DNA of 64,000 nucleotides, taken from the NCBI RefSeq assembly GCF_024611995.1, contig NZ_CP102509.1:5890001-5954000 (forward strand), in the 5' to 3' direction. A program made the translations under genes and the position numbers. Shown one piece after another: positions 45,480-53,946 of the stretch. The notes beneath the pieces are model-generated. The model saw nothing but the letters and a program-made list of their open reading frames with translations. It made no database searches and was not told the DNA's origin. This stretch comes from Streptomyces sp. NBC_00162 (lineage in GTDB: Bacteria; Actinomycetota; Actinomycetes; Streptomycetales; Streptomycetaceae). Every line of letters begins with the position of its first letter. The stretch's first letter is position 1.

Positions 45480-46891
45480 TGCCGCAGTTTGTCGTGGAGG
45501 CGGACGGCGGTTCACGGGGCAACCCGGGGCCCGCTGGCTACGGCTCGGTCGTCCTCGACCCGGCGACGGGCGAGACGCTGGCCGAGCGCGCGGAGTACAT
45601 CGGCGTCGCGACGAACAACGTGGCGGAGTACAAGGGCCTGATCGCCGGGCTCAAGGCGGCCCGCGAGCTGGCGCCGGACGCGCAGGTCCTGGTCCGGATG
45701 GACTCCAAGCTGGTCGTCGAGCAGATGTCGGGCCGCTGGAAGATCAAGCATCCGGACATGAAGCCGCTGGCCGCCGAGGCCGCGAAGATCCTGCCGCGCG
45801 CCCAGGTGACGTACCAGTGGATCCCGCGCGAGAAGAACAAGCACGCGGACCGGCTCGCCAACGAGGCGATGGACGCGGGCAAGCGCGGCAAGCAGTGGGA
45901 GCCGTCGGCCTCCTCGGCCGCCCTCGACCACGGTGCGGCCCGCGCCGTGGCCTCCGGCGGCGTTCCGGGGGATGCGGCGAAGGGCGCTGCGGCCGTGCGC
46001 GCCGCCCTCGCCTCCGGCGGTGGTACGGGGACCGGCGCGGCCGAGGCTGCGGACACGCGCGCCGCGCGAAGCACCGGCTCCGCCGAAGCGGGCGGCACCG
46101 GCACCCTGTTCGGCGAAGCCGGGGCGCTCGCGCCCGGCCGGGCCCCCGCCTTGGCGGGGCGCGTCCCGGCCCCCGCGGCCGGATCGGGCTCGGCCGTCGA
46201 AGACGCCGCGCCGGAGGCAGGCCGCACCCGCACCACCGCCGGAAGCCAGGGCTGGGGTCCCGACATGGGCACCCCCGCCACCTTCGTGCTGCTGCGCCAC
46301 GGCGAGACGGCCCTCACCCCGCAGAAGCGCTTCTCCGGCAGCGGGGGCAGCGACCCCGAGCTGTCCCCGGCCGGGCGGCGCCAGGCGTCGGCCGTGGCCG
46401 AGGCGCTGGCCGCCCGCGGCACCGTGCAGACGGTCATCAGCTCCCCGCTGCGCCGCTGCCGCGAGACCGCCCAGGCCGTCGCCGACCGCCTCGGCCTGAC
46501 GGTGACGGTCGAAGAGGGCCTGCGCGAGGTGGACTTCGGGGCCTGGGAGGGTCTGACCTTCGCCGAGGTGCGGGAGCGGTTCCCCGACGACCTCCAGGCG
46601 TGGCTGGACTCCCCGCGGGCGGCCCCCACGGGCGGCGGCGAGAGCTTCACGACCGCCACCCGCCGGATCTCGGCGACCCGCGACCGGCTGCTCGCCGAGC
46701 ACGCGGGCCGCACGGTCCTGCTGGTCTCGCACGTGACCCCGGTCAAGATCCTGGTCCGTCTCGCCCTGGGCGCCCCGCCGGAGTCGCTGTTCCGCATGGA
46801 ACTGTCGGCGGCTTCCCTGTCGGCGGTGGCGTACTACGCGGACGGCAACGCCTCGGTGCGGCTGCTGAACGACACGTCCCACCTGCGGTAG
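45479..46891 (+). CDS. Bifunctional RNase HI / acid phosphatase
   Basis: A 470-residue two-domain protein. Residues 1-140 are RNase HI with FVVEADGGSRGNPGPAGYGS, NNVAEYKGL, VRMDSKLVVE and NKHADRLANEAM (the acidic catalytic set). A long Ala/Gly-rich linker follows, and residues about 260-470 form a histidine phosphatase with LRHGETALT and VSHVTPVK. The Mycobacterium homologue Rv2228c removes RNA from RNA:DNA hybrids and also has phosphatase activity linked to cobalamin biosynthesis (CobC-like). It is translationally coupled to the zinc-ribbon gene. Confidence 0.9.
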   Translation: MPQFVVEADGGSRGNPGPAGYGSVVLDPATGETLAERAEYIGVATNNVAEYKGLIAGLKAARELAPDAQVLVRMDSKLVVEQMSGRWKIKHPDMKPLAAEAAKILPRAQVTYQWIPREKNKHADRLANEAMDAGKRGKQWEPSASSAALDHGAARAVASGGVPGDAAKGAAAVRAALASGGGTGTGAAEAADTRAARSTGSAEAGGTGTLFGEAGALAPGRAPALAGRVPAPAAGSGSAVEDAAPEAGRTRTTAGSQGWGPDMGTPATFVLLRHGETALTPQKRFSGSGGSDPELSPAGRRQASAVAEALAARGTVQTVISSPLRRCRETAQAVADRLGLTVTVEEGLREVDFGAWEGLTFAEVRERFPDDLQAWLDSPRAAPTGGGESFTTATRRISATRDRLLAEHAGRTVLLVSHVTPVKILVRLALGAPPESLFRMELSAASLSAVAYYADGNASVRLLNDTSHLR

Positions 46892-46916
46892 CCGGCCCCG
46901 GCCGGCGAAGCAGCAG

Positions 46917-46949
46917 CGAGCCCCCCCGTGCACGGCACGGGGGGCTCGC
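46917..46949. terminator. Terminator between RNase H and small membrane protein genes
   Basis: CGAGCCCCCCCGTGC and GCACGGGGGGCTCG pair around ACG, with one unpaired C. It serves both convergent genes. Confidence 0.75.
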
Positions 46950-46995
46950 CGCGTCCGCGCCGTAGGTCGATGCCCAACGGCCGCCCGGCCAGGAC

Positions 46996-47199
46996 CTATT
47001 CGTCGCCGTCGCCGCTGTTGCCGCCGCCCCTGTTCAAGCCCCGGCGCCGGCTCTTCCCGGCGCCGCCAACCATCGCGCCGATGCCGAGCGTCACGCGCGC
47101 CACGATGCGGACCCAGCGGGGCCCACCGCGCTCCGCCCACACCACGCAGGCGGCCCCGCCGACGGCGCAGGCCAGGAGCAGCACGAGCAGAACGGTCAT
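46996..47199 (-). CDS. Small membrane protein
   Basis: A 67-residue protein with two hydrophobic helices, VLLVLLLACAVGGAACVVW and IVARVTLGIGAMVGGA, and a basic, Gly/Asp-rich tail. The ATG at 47199 has GAGGTGGGG just upstream, better than the long upstream extension, which runs into rnpB. Function unknown. Confidence 0.65.
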   Translation of the reverse strand: MTVLLVLLLACAVGGAACVVWAERGGPRWVRIVARVTLGIGAMVGGAGKSRRRGLNRGGGNSGDGDE

Positions 47200-47280
47200 T
47201 TTCCCCACCTCTTGTGTGTGCCGGGGGTGATGCAGAACCGCCCCGGACCGGAGAGGACCCCGGTTCGGGGCGGGACGGCA

Positions 47281-47682
47281 GACGAGCCGGCCTGTACGCC
47301 GGGTTCTGTCGCCCGGCGACCTCGCGGTCACCGGGGAGACGGCCATCCATCTAGGACCGGCGTTGCCGCCGGTCTCGTGCGGTCTACCCGCGAACTCGGG
47401 CGGGCAGCCCTCGATCGTTCGCGCAGACCCGTCCGAAGACGGATCCTCTTGACCTTGCTCCGGGTGGGGTTTACCTAGCCGCCTGAGTCACCTCAGGCGC
47501 TGGTGGTCTCTTACACCACCGTTTCACCCTTACCGGGGACCGAAGCCCCCGGCGGTCTGTTTTCTGTGGCACTGTCCCGCGGGTCACCCCGGGTGGGCGT
47601 TACCCACCACCCTGCCCTGTGGAGCCCGGACGTTCCTCGGCGGGATCCGAAGATCCCGACGCGGCCGCCCGGCCGACTCGTC
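47281..47682 (-). ncRNA. rnpB: RNase P RNA, type A
   Basis: About 402 nt transcribed on the minus strand. The ends pair as helix P1 (GACGAGTCGG at the 5' end, CCGGCTCGTC at the 3' end). Conserved blocks are visible in reverse complement: GGGCAGGGTGGTGGGTAACG near the 5' half, GGGTGAAACGGTGGTGTAAG in the middle, and ACAGAACCCGGCGTACAGG near the 3' end. It is the catalytic RNA that trims tRNA 5' leaders. Open frames across this region are accidental. Confidence 0.95.
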
Positions 47683-47720
47683 TGCCGTGGCGACCATGTT
47701 ACCGGCTGTGCCGTCGCCGC

Positions 47721-47751
47721 TTGACCTTGACGCAGCGGCAGGGTTTCTACT
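47721..47751 (+). promoter_or_regulatory. MerR-type promoter/operator
   Basis: A TTGACC -35 (47721) and TCTACT -10 (47746) are 19 bp apart, the unusually long spacer of MerR-controlled promoters. An imperfect dyad running from ACCTTG to CAGGGT (47724-47744) fills the spacer. The ATG of the MerR gene is only 7 nt after the -10, implying leaderless autoregulated transcription. Confidence 0.65.
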
Positions 47752-47757
47752 GGGGTC

Positions 47758-48492
47758 ATGCGGATCGGAGAGATCGCCGCGCTCGTCGGGGTCACGACCC
47801 GGGCGATCCGGCACTACCACCATGTCGGGCTGCTCCCGGAACCGGAGCGGCGCCCCAACGGCTACCGGGCCTACAGCGTCCGCGACGCCGTCCTGCTGGC
47901 CCGCGTGCGCCGGCTCACCGAGCTCGGGCTCAGCCTCGACGAGGTGTGCGACGTCCTCGCGGACGACGCCGGGCGCGAACTGGCCGACGTACTCGAAGAG
48001 CTCGACGCCGACCTGGCCCGCCAGGAGGCCGAGATCGGCGAGCGCAGGCGGCGGCTCGCGGCGCTGCTGGCCGCCCCGCCCGGGGAGGTCGAACCGCTCT
48101 CGCCCGCGCTCGCCGCGCTGCTGGCCAAGGCGCCGGCCACCGACTCGCCGGCCGCCGCCATGGACCGCGAGCACCTGACGCTGCTCGACGCCTCGGGCCC
48201 GGGCGGCGAGGAGCTCTACGCGGCGCTCGGGCCGCTGGCCGCCGATCCCGCGGTGCTCGCCCTGTACGAGCGGCTGGACGCGCTCGCCGACGCCCCCGTG
48301 GACGATCCGCGGATCCCGGCCCTGGCCGCGGAGCTGGTCGCGGCCGTTCCCGACGAGGCGTTCGCCGCGATCCCCGCCGGGGGCGCGGTCGTGGCCGGGT
48401 TCAAGGAGGCACTGCTCGCCGAGTACGCCCCCGCGCAGGCGGAAGTCGTACGCCGGGTCATGGAGGCGTTCATGGAGAGGGGACGGGGATGA
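47758..48492 (+). CDS. MerR-family transcriptional regulator
   Basis: A 244-residue regulator. The N-terminal winged helix reads MRIGEIAALVGVTTRAIRHYHHVGLLPEPERRPNGYR, followed by a dimerising coiled coil (about 80-115) and a C-terminal Ala-rich effector domain of unknown ligand. No metal-binding Cys set is seen, so a metal sensor is unlikely. Its promoter has the MerR dyad. The stop overlaps the next gene's start (ATGA). Confidence 0.87.
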   Translation: MRIGEIAALVGVTTRAIRHYHHVGLLPEPERRPNGYRAYSVRDAVLLARVRRLTELGLSLDEVCDVLADDAGRELADVLEELDADLARQEAEIGERRRRLAALLAAPPGEVEPLSPALAALLAKAPATDSPAAAMDREHLTLLDASGPGGEELYAALGPLAADPAVLALYERLDALADAPVDDPRIPALAAELVAAVPDEAFAAIPAGGAVVAGFKEALLAEYAPAQAEVVRRVMEAFMERGRG

Positions 48493-49088
48493 AGGGGATA
48501 CCGGTGTGGGCGCGGAGGCTGGTGCGGCACGAACTGCGTGCCACCGCCTCCCTCGGCTGGTGGGCGCTGCGCCGCAAGCACGGGGTCCGGGCCGGGGACC
48601 TCGCCGCCGGGTACACGGGACCGCAGACCGCCATGATGTACGGGATGCTCTTCGTGTCGGCGATCGAGACGGTCGCCCTGGCCGTGCTCATTCCCTGGCC
48701 GGCGGTCCACCGGGTGCTGCTCGTCCTCGACGTGTACGGGATCGTGGTCGTGCTCGCCCTGCACGCCGCCTGTGTCACGCGTCCGCACGTGGTCCGTCCC
48801 GACGGCTCCCTGCGGATCCGTTACGGGGCCCTGTTCGACCTCGTCGTCCCGCCGGACGCGGTGGCCTCGGTCCGCGTCGACCGGCGCTATCCCCAGGGGC
48901 GGCTGGTCACGGTGTCCGAGGACGGGGTGCTCGACCTGATCGTGGGCAGCCAGACCACGGTGACCCTGGAGCTGACCCGGCCCCTCCCCTTCACCCGCCC
49001 GCTCGGCGCCCGGGGACGGGCGCGGACCATCCGCTTCCACGCCGACGACCCGCGCGCGCTGGTCACCGCGCTGCGGCAGCCCGCGTAG
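48489..49088 (+). CDS. Membrane protein coupled to MerR
   Basis: A 199-residue protein with two membrane helices (about 50-95) and a C-terminal beta-rich domain, VRPDGSLRIRYGALFDLVVPPDAVASVRVDRRYPQGR, similar in layout to PH-like membrane proteins. It overlaps the merR stop by 4 nt and is presumably co-expressed, so it may be the target or output of the regulator. Function unknown. Confidence 0.72.
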   Translation: MKGIPVWARRLVRHELRATASLGWWALRRKHGVRAGDLAAGYTGPQTAMMYGMLFVSAIETVALAVLIPWPAVHRVLLVLDVYGIVVVLALHAACVTRPHVVRPDGSLRIRYGALFDLVVPPDAVASVRVDRRYPQGRLVTVSEDGVLDLIVGSQTTVTLELTRPLPFTRPLGARGRARTIRFHADDPRALVTALRQPA

Positions 49089-49103
49089 GTCAGGTCCGGG
49101 GCG

Positions 49104-50546
49104 TCAGGCCGGGGCGAACAGGACCTTCGCCGCGCCCGGGTCGGCCTCCGTCAGCCGGACCAGGATCCGCTCGCCCAGGGGCAGTTCCCCGGTGGTGGAC
49201 ACCACGCGGCCGACCACTGCCGGATCCTCCAGGTGGACCGTGCCCTCCAGCGGTTCCCGGTCATCGACGTCGATCACCGTGGCCTCGAAGGTCTCCCCGA
49301 CGCGGTCCTTGAGCAGGGCGGCCTCGACGAGGTCCACGCACTCCCGCTCGGCCGTGTTGGCCAGCCGGGCGCCGTCCGCCATCTCCTTGGGCAGCGCCTC
49401 CAGCGCCGCCACCGCCCACTGCGGGGGCTCGACTCCGGCCACCGCCGCCAGGCACAGCTCGCCGGAGTACCGGTCGACGAGCCGGCGCAGCGGCGCGGTG
49501 CAGTGGGCGTACGGGGCCGCGACCGCCGCGTGGATCGCCGGGTCCGGGGCCTGGCCGCCGCTGAAGACGGTGTAACCGGCGCCGCGCAGCAGGGCCGTGC
49601 ACTCCTGGAGGAAGGCCGCGTGGTCGGGCCGGTGCGGGTCGAGGGAGCGTACGAGTTCGGCGTACGGGACGTGGTGCGGCCAGTCGATCCGCAGGGCCTT
49701 CGCCGCCCGCCGGAGTCTGCCGACGGCGCCGTCGGGCGCCCTGGGGAGGGTGCGCAGGATGCCGGTCCCGGCGGCCAGCATCAGGTCGGCCGCGGCGATG
49801 CCGGTCATGAGGGAGATCTGGGCGTTCCAGCCGTCCGCGGGGAGCGGGGCGCGGTAGGCCAGCGTGTACGAGCCGTCGTGCGCGACGACCTCCTGCTCGG
49901 GCACGTTCAGCGAGATGCCGCCGCGCTCCACTTCGAGGGCCTCGCGGAGCCGGCCGATGTCCTCGAGGAGGGCGACGGGCTCCTCCGCCGTACCGGTGTC
50001 GATGGCCTTCTGCACGCCGTCGTAGTCGAGCTTGGCCCGGCTGCGCACGAGCGCGCGGCGGATGTCGGTGGTCTCCACCCGGCCCTCGGCGTCGAGGTCG
50101 AGGCGCCACAGCAGCGCGGGGCGGGTCTGGTCGGGCAGCAGGCTGGCCGCGCCCTCCGAGAGCACGGCCGGGTGCAGCGGGACCTTGCCGTCGGGGAAGT
50201 AGAGGGTGCTGACGCGGCGGTGGGCCTCCGCGTCGAGCGGGCCGCCCGGGGTGACGAAGGCGGCGACGTCGGCGATGGCGTAGTGGACCCGGAAGCCGCC
50301 GGCGGGCCGCCTCGCCAGGTGCATGGCCTGGTCGAGGTCGCGGGAGGTGGGCGGGTCGACGGTGAAGAAGGGGAGGTCGGTGGCGTCGGTGTCGGGCAGG
50401 CGGGGTTCCCGGGCGGCCCGCTCGGCCTCGGCGAGCACCTCGGCCGGGAACTCCTCCGGCACACCCAGCTTCGTCCGCAGTTCACCCAGGGCGGCCCGCA
50501 GGCCGGCCCCGTCTGCGCCGGTCATGTGCATCGGACGGCGTGGCAT
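49104..50546 (-). CDS. RNB-domain 3'-5' exoribonuclease
   Basis: A 480-residue RNase II/R-type protein. The RNB active-site acidic cluster is in TVDPPTSRDLDQAMHL, then FRVHYAIADVAAFVTPGGPLD, and the RNA-binding APYAHCTAPLRRLVDRYSG block. The flanking cold-shock and S1 domains of typical RNase R are reduced or absent, so it is a short actinobacterial form. It degrades single-stranded RNA from the 3' end. Confidence 0.88.
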   Translation of the reverse strand: MPRRPMHMTGADGAGLRAALGELRTKLGVPEEFPAEVLAEAERAAREPRLPDTDATDLPFFTVDPPTSRDLDQAMHLARRPAGGFRVHYAIADVAAFVTPGGPLDAEAHRRVSTLYFPDGKVPLHPAVLSEGAASLLPDQTRPALLWRLDLDAEGRVETTDIRRALVRSRAKLDYDGVQKAIDTGTAEEPVALLEDIGRLREALEVERGGISLNVPEQEVVAHDGSYTLAYRAPLPADGWNAQISLMTGIAAADLMLAAGTGILRTLPRAPDGAVGRLRRAAKALRIDWPHHVPYAELVRSLDPHRPDHAAFLQECTALLRGAGYTVFSGGQAPDPAIHAAVAAPYAHCTAPLRRLVDRYSGELCLAAVAGVEPPQWAVAALEALPKEMADGARLANTAERECVDLVEAALLKDRVGETFEATVIDVDDREPLEGTVHLEDPAVVGRVVSTTGELPLGERILVRLTEADPGAAKVLFAPA

Positions 50547-50648
50547 GCACCGAGCCTATGGGCGGCGGGCCCGGACGGCACGGCGAGGCGTCTACCCTGG
50601 CCCGGGGGCCGCATCCCCTGCGACGTGTCGTACCGAAGGAGATCCACC

Positions 50649-51449
50649 GTGCTCGTGCTGCTGCCGCCGTCCGAAGGAAAGGCCGCCGGCGGCTCCGGCG
50701 CACCGCTGAAGCCGGAGTCGCTGTCGCTGTCGGGTCTGGCCGAGGCCCGTGCGGCGGTCCTGGACGAGCTGGTCGAGCTGTGCGCGGCCGACGAACTCAA
50801 GGCCCGCGAGGTGCTGGGCCTGAGCGAGGGTCTGCGCGGCGAGGTCGCCAAGAACGTGGAGCTGCGCTCGGCGCCGGCCCGGCCGGCCGGGGAGATCTAC
50901 ACCGGGGTGCTGTACGACGCCCTGGGGCTGGCGGACCTGGCCCCGGCGGCGCGGGCGCTGGCCGAGGACGCGCTGCTGGTCTTTTCGGGGCTGTGGGGTG
51001 CGGTGCGGATCACCGACCGGATCCCGTCGTACCGCTGCTCGATGGGCGTGAAGCTGCCGGGGTGCGGGGCGCTGGGGGCGTACTGGCGGGGGCCGATGGC
51101 GCAGGTGCTGCCCGCGGTCGCCGGGGAGGGGCTGGTGCTGGACCTGCGGTCGGCGGCGTACGCCTCGGCATGGAAGCCGAAGGGGGAGGTGGCGGGGCGG
51201 ACGGCCACCGTGCGGGTGCTGCACTCGCAGCTGGTGGACGGGGTGGAGAAGCGGTCCGTGGTGAGCCACTTCAACAAGGCCACGAAGGGCCGGTTGGTGC
51301 GGGATCTGCTGCTGGCCGGAGCCGTGCCGTCCGGTCCCGCCGAGCTGGTCACGGCCCTGCGGGACCTGGGCTACGTCGTCGAGGCCGAGGCCCCCGCGAA
51401 GGCCGGCAAGGCCTGGGCCCTGGACGTGGTGGTCACCCAGATCCACTGA
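50649..51449 (+). CDS. yaaA: YaaA-family (DUF328) peroxide-stress protein
   Basis: A 266-residue YaaA protein with the hallmark LLPPSEGKA near the start, then YTGVLYDALGLADL, VFSGLWGAVRITDRIPSYRCSMGVKLPG and VVSHFNKATKGRLVRDLL. In E. coli the family limits free iron and protects DNA during peroxide stress. The GTG at 50649 has AGGAG 7 nt upstream. Divergent from the RNB gene. Confidence 0.9.
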   Translation: MLVLLPPSEGKAAGGSGAPLKPESLSLSGLAEARAAVLDELVELCAADELKAREVLGLSEGLRGEVAKNVELRSAPARPAGEIYTGVLYDALGLADLAPAARALAEDALLVFSGLWGAVRITDRIPSYRCSMGVKLPGCGALGAYWRGPMAQVLPAVAGEGLVLDLRSAAYASAWKPKGEVAGRTATVRVLHSQLVDGVEKRSVVSHFNKATKGRLVRDLLLAGAVPSGPAELVTALRDLGYVVEAEAPAKAGKAWALDVVVTQIH

Positions 51450-51483
51450 CCCGCCGTTGCCGGCCTGACCGGCAGGACACCCC

Positions 51484-52233
51484 CTAGCGGCCCAGGGGCC
51501 AGGCCAGGGCCGTGGGGGTCTGGGAGGACGCGCCGGCGTAGGTGGCGCAGGCGTCCGTCAGGGTTTCCAGGAGGGTGAGGGGGTCCGGGAGGGCGTGGTC
51601 CATGCCGCGCAGCCAGGTCACCGACTGGTCACCGGGGAGGGCCGCCGGGGGCACCAGGACGTAGCTGCCGCGGCAGTGCCAGCGCAGGCCCGGGTGCTCG
51701 TCCATCGTCTCGGGGTGGCAGTCCAGTTCGCAGGGCCACCACTCGTCCTCGTCCTCGGGGGTGCCGCGGGTGGCGGTGAAGAAGAGCATCCGGGCCTGGT
51801 CCCCGGTGCCGCCCGATTCGGCGACGGGGCCGACCTCGATGCCGGCTTCCAGCAGGCGGGCGAGCGCGGCGGCGCCGGCTTCCAGCGGGACGTCGAGCAC
51901 GTCGTGGACCATGCCGGTCGCGGTGATGAAGTTGGCCTGCGGCTGGTTGCGCGCCCACCGTTCGACCTGTGCGCGGTCGGTGGTCGACTGGGTCTGCCAG
52001 GCGAAGGAGAGGGGGTGCCGTGCGGGCGTCGGACAGCCGATCCGGTCGCACGAACATCGGTAACCGGCGGGATGGGCGGCAGGTGAGAGCGGCAGCCCCG
52101 CGGCCGCGACGGCCAGGAGGAGCGCCTCGCGCTCTTCTGCGGGGTCCTCGACGGCGGGTTTCGGCCGCCGGCGCAGCCACTGGGAAATCCTGCTCTGCTC
52201 GCCGCGTTTGACGCGGCCGGACTCAGACCCCAT
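51484..52233 (-). CDS. Bifunctional DNA primase/polymerase-like protein
   Basis: A 249-residue protein resembling the N-terminal Prim-Pol domain found in many Streptomyces chromosomes: AAAGLPLSPAAHPAGYRCSCDRIGCPTPARHPLSFAWQTQSTTD and ERWARNQPQANFITATG. The two catalytic acidic residues of active Prim-Pols are not clear; VLDVPLEAGA replaces the usual DVD-type motif, so it may not be a polymerase. No plasmid or prophage genes are next to it. Confidence 0.7.
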   Translation of the reverse strand: MGSESGRVKRGEQSRISQWLRRRPKPAVEDPAEEREALLLAVAAAGLPLSPAAHPAGYRCSCDRIGCPTPARHPLSFAWQTQSTTDRAQVERWARNQPQANFITATGMVHDVLDVPLEAGAAALARLLEAGIEVGPVAESGGTGDQARMLFFTATRGTPEDEDEWWPCELDCHPETMDEHPGLRWHCRGSYVLVPPAALPGDQSVTWLRGMDHALPDPLTLLETLTDACATYAGASSQTPTALAWPLGR

Positions 52234-52393
52234 CTATCCCCTCACCTCACCGTATCCCCGGCGGACCTTCACATGGTCCCACCATCCTGAGCCCCGGGTG
52301 ACCGGTCTCGGTGACCGGGGGGTTGGGGATGGGGCATCGGCAACCCCCACATAGCCACACAATTCAGCCATTTGGTTTCCGGCTGGGGGGCGG

Positions 52394-53005
52394 TCAGGGG
52401 GCGGTGACGTTGGCCACCCCGCCCAGCACCCGGTCCACCAGCGCGTCGGTGAAGGCGTGCGTCAGCGGCTGCGTCCGCAGCAGCCAGCGGTACGTCAGCG
52501 GGCCCAGCAGCATCTCCACCGTCAGCCGCAGATCCGTGTCCGGCGCGAGCTGTCCGGCCTCCCGGGCGGTGCGCAACCGCGTCTCGTACAGGGCGAGCTG
52601 CGGCTCCAGCAGCCGTTCGTTGAAACGGGCGCCGAGCTCGGGGTCGGTCGCCCCGGCCGCCGTCAGGGCGCGCGCGGGGGCCTCGTACTTCTCGTCGCAC
52701 AGCTCGTCCACCGTCGCCCGCAGGACGGACTTCAGGTCGGCCGCGAGGTCCCCGGTGTCGGGGAAGCCGGTCCACTGGGCTTCCGTCTCGGCGTCCCCGG
52801 CGAGCGAGAGCGAGGCGTCGAGGAGGACGGCGGCCTTCGACGGCCACCAGCGGTAGATGGTCTGCTTGCCGACCCCGGCCCGGGCGGCGATCGCCTCGAT
52901 GGTCAGCTTGTTGTAGCCGACCTCCCCGACCAGGGCGAGCGCGGCGTCGAGGATGGCCCGCCGGGAGCGGTCGCTGCGGCGGGTGGCGTCAGGGGACTTG
53001 GTCAT
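52394..53005 (-). CDS. TetR-family regulator
   Basis: A 203-residue TetR protein: helix-turn-helix at about 15-65 (RRAILDAALALVGEVGYNKLTIEAIAARAGVGKQTIYRWWPSKAAVL) and a C-terminal TetR_C-type domain. It diverges from the dimethylargininase gene. A 12-bp perfect palindrome lies 18 nt upstream, the likely autoregulatory operator. Confidence 0.87.
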   Translation of the reverse strand: MTKSPDATRRSDRSRRAILDAALALVGEVGYNKLTIEAIAARAGVGKQTIYRWWPSKAAVLLDASLSLAGDAETEAQWTGFPDTGDLAADLKSVLRATVDELCDEKYEAPARALTAAGATDPELGARFNERLLEPQLALYETRLRTAREAGQLAPDTDLRLTVEMLLGPLTYRWLLRTQPLTHAFTDALVDRVLGGVANVTAP

Positions 53006-53022
53006 GTCCTGAAACTACCAAC

Positions 53023-53034
53023 CGAGACGTCTCG
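53023..53034. promoter_or_regulatory. Palindromic operator CGAGACGTCTCG
   Basis: A perfect 12-bp palindrome between the divergent TetR and dimethylargininase genes, 18 nt from the TetR start. It differs from both motifs associated with the steroid genes. Confidence 0.6.
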
Positions 53035-53136
53035 TCTTCCTCTTGTCCGCTAAACCACCCAATCAGTTCACTGCGGTGTCCCGCGTGAGGAGAGACGATT
53101 CTCTCCACACTCGTCGTAAGTCGTGAGGAGCCTTCT

Positions 53137-53946
53137 TTGCGCAGAGACGCCACACCCCGGCGCTACCTGATGTGCCCACCCGCACACTTCAAGGTCACCT
53201 ACTCCATCAATCCGTGGATGGACCCCACGAAACCGGTGGACCTGCCCCTCGCACACGCCCAGTGGGAGGACCTGAGGGACCGCTACCGCTCCCTCGGGCA
53301 CACCGTCGAAACCCTCGTACCGCACCCCGAGCTGCCCGACATGGTCTTCGCGGCGAACGGGGCCCTCGTCGTCGACGGCCGGGTGCTCGGGGCCCGGTTC
53401 GCCTATCCGGAACGGGCCGCCGAGGCCGAGATCCACCTCGAGTGGTTCCGCGGCCACGGTTACCGGGACGTCCACGAGCCGTCCCACGTCAACGAGGGCG
53501 AGGGCGATTTCGCCGTCACCGCCACCTACATCCTGGCCGGCCGGGGCTTCCGCTCCAGCCCGCTCTCGCACGACGAGGCCCAGGAGTTCTTCGGCCGCCC
53601 CGTCATCGGCCTCGACCTGGTGGACCCGCGCTACTACCACCTGGACACGGCCCTGTGCGTCCTCGACGGCGACGAGGTCATGTACTACCCGCCCGCGTTC
53701 TCGCCCGGCAGCCAGGCCGTGCTCAAACGCCTCTTCCCCGACGCACTGCTCGCCGACGCCGAGGACGCGGCGGCCCTGGGCATGAACGCGGTCTCGGACG
53801 GCCGGCACGTGCTGCTCCCGCAGGCGGCGACCGGGCTGCTGGCGCCGCTGCGGGACCGGGGCTTCGAGCCGGTCCCGATGGACCTGGGAGAGCTGCTCAA
53901 GGGCGGCGGCAGCGTGAAGTGCTGCACCCAGGAGCTGAGGCCCTAG
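53137..53946 (+). CDS. ddaH: Dimethylargininase (DdaH)
   Basis: A 269-residue amidinotransferase-fold hydrolase that turns N-omega-methylated arginine into citrulline and methylamine. Motifs: MCPPAHFKVTYSINPWMDP, MVFAANGALV, GEGDFAVT, YYHLDTALCVL (catalytic His), and the C-terminal GGSVKCCTQELRP with the nucleophilic Cys near 262-263. The TTG at 53137 has GAGGAG 6 nt upstream. Ornithine or arginine deiminase activity is an alternative. It is probably controlled by the divergent TetR. Confidence 0.85.
   Translation: MRRDATPRRYLMCPPAHFKVTYSINPWMDPTKPVDLPLAHAQWEDLRDRYRSLGHTVETLVPHPELPDMVFAANGALVVDGRVLGARFAYPERAAEAEIHLEWFRGHGYRDVHEPSHVNEGEGDFAVTATYILAGRGFRSSPLSHDEAQEFFGRPVIGLDLVDPRYYHLDTALCVLDGDEVMYYPPAFSPGSQAVLKRLFPDALLADAEDAAALGMNAVSDGRHVLLPQAATGLLAPLRDRGFEPVPMDLGELLKGGGSVKCCTQELRP

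Noticed and set aside
47287..47700. Open frames on both strands across the rnpB region
   Set aside because: The region is fully explained by RNase P RNA with matching P1 ends and conserved core blocks.
51484..52233. The primase-polymerase-like gene as evidence of a plasmid or integrated element
   Set aside because: No integrase, replication initiator, transfer gene or att-like repeats were found around it, and such genes occur in ordinary Streptomyces chromosomes.
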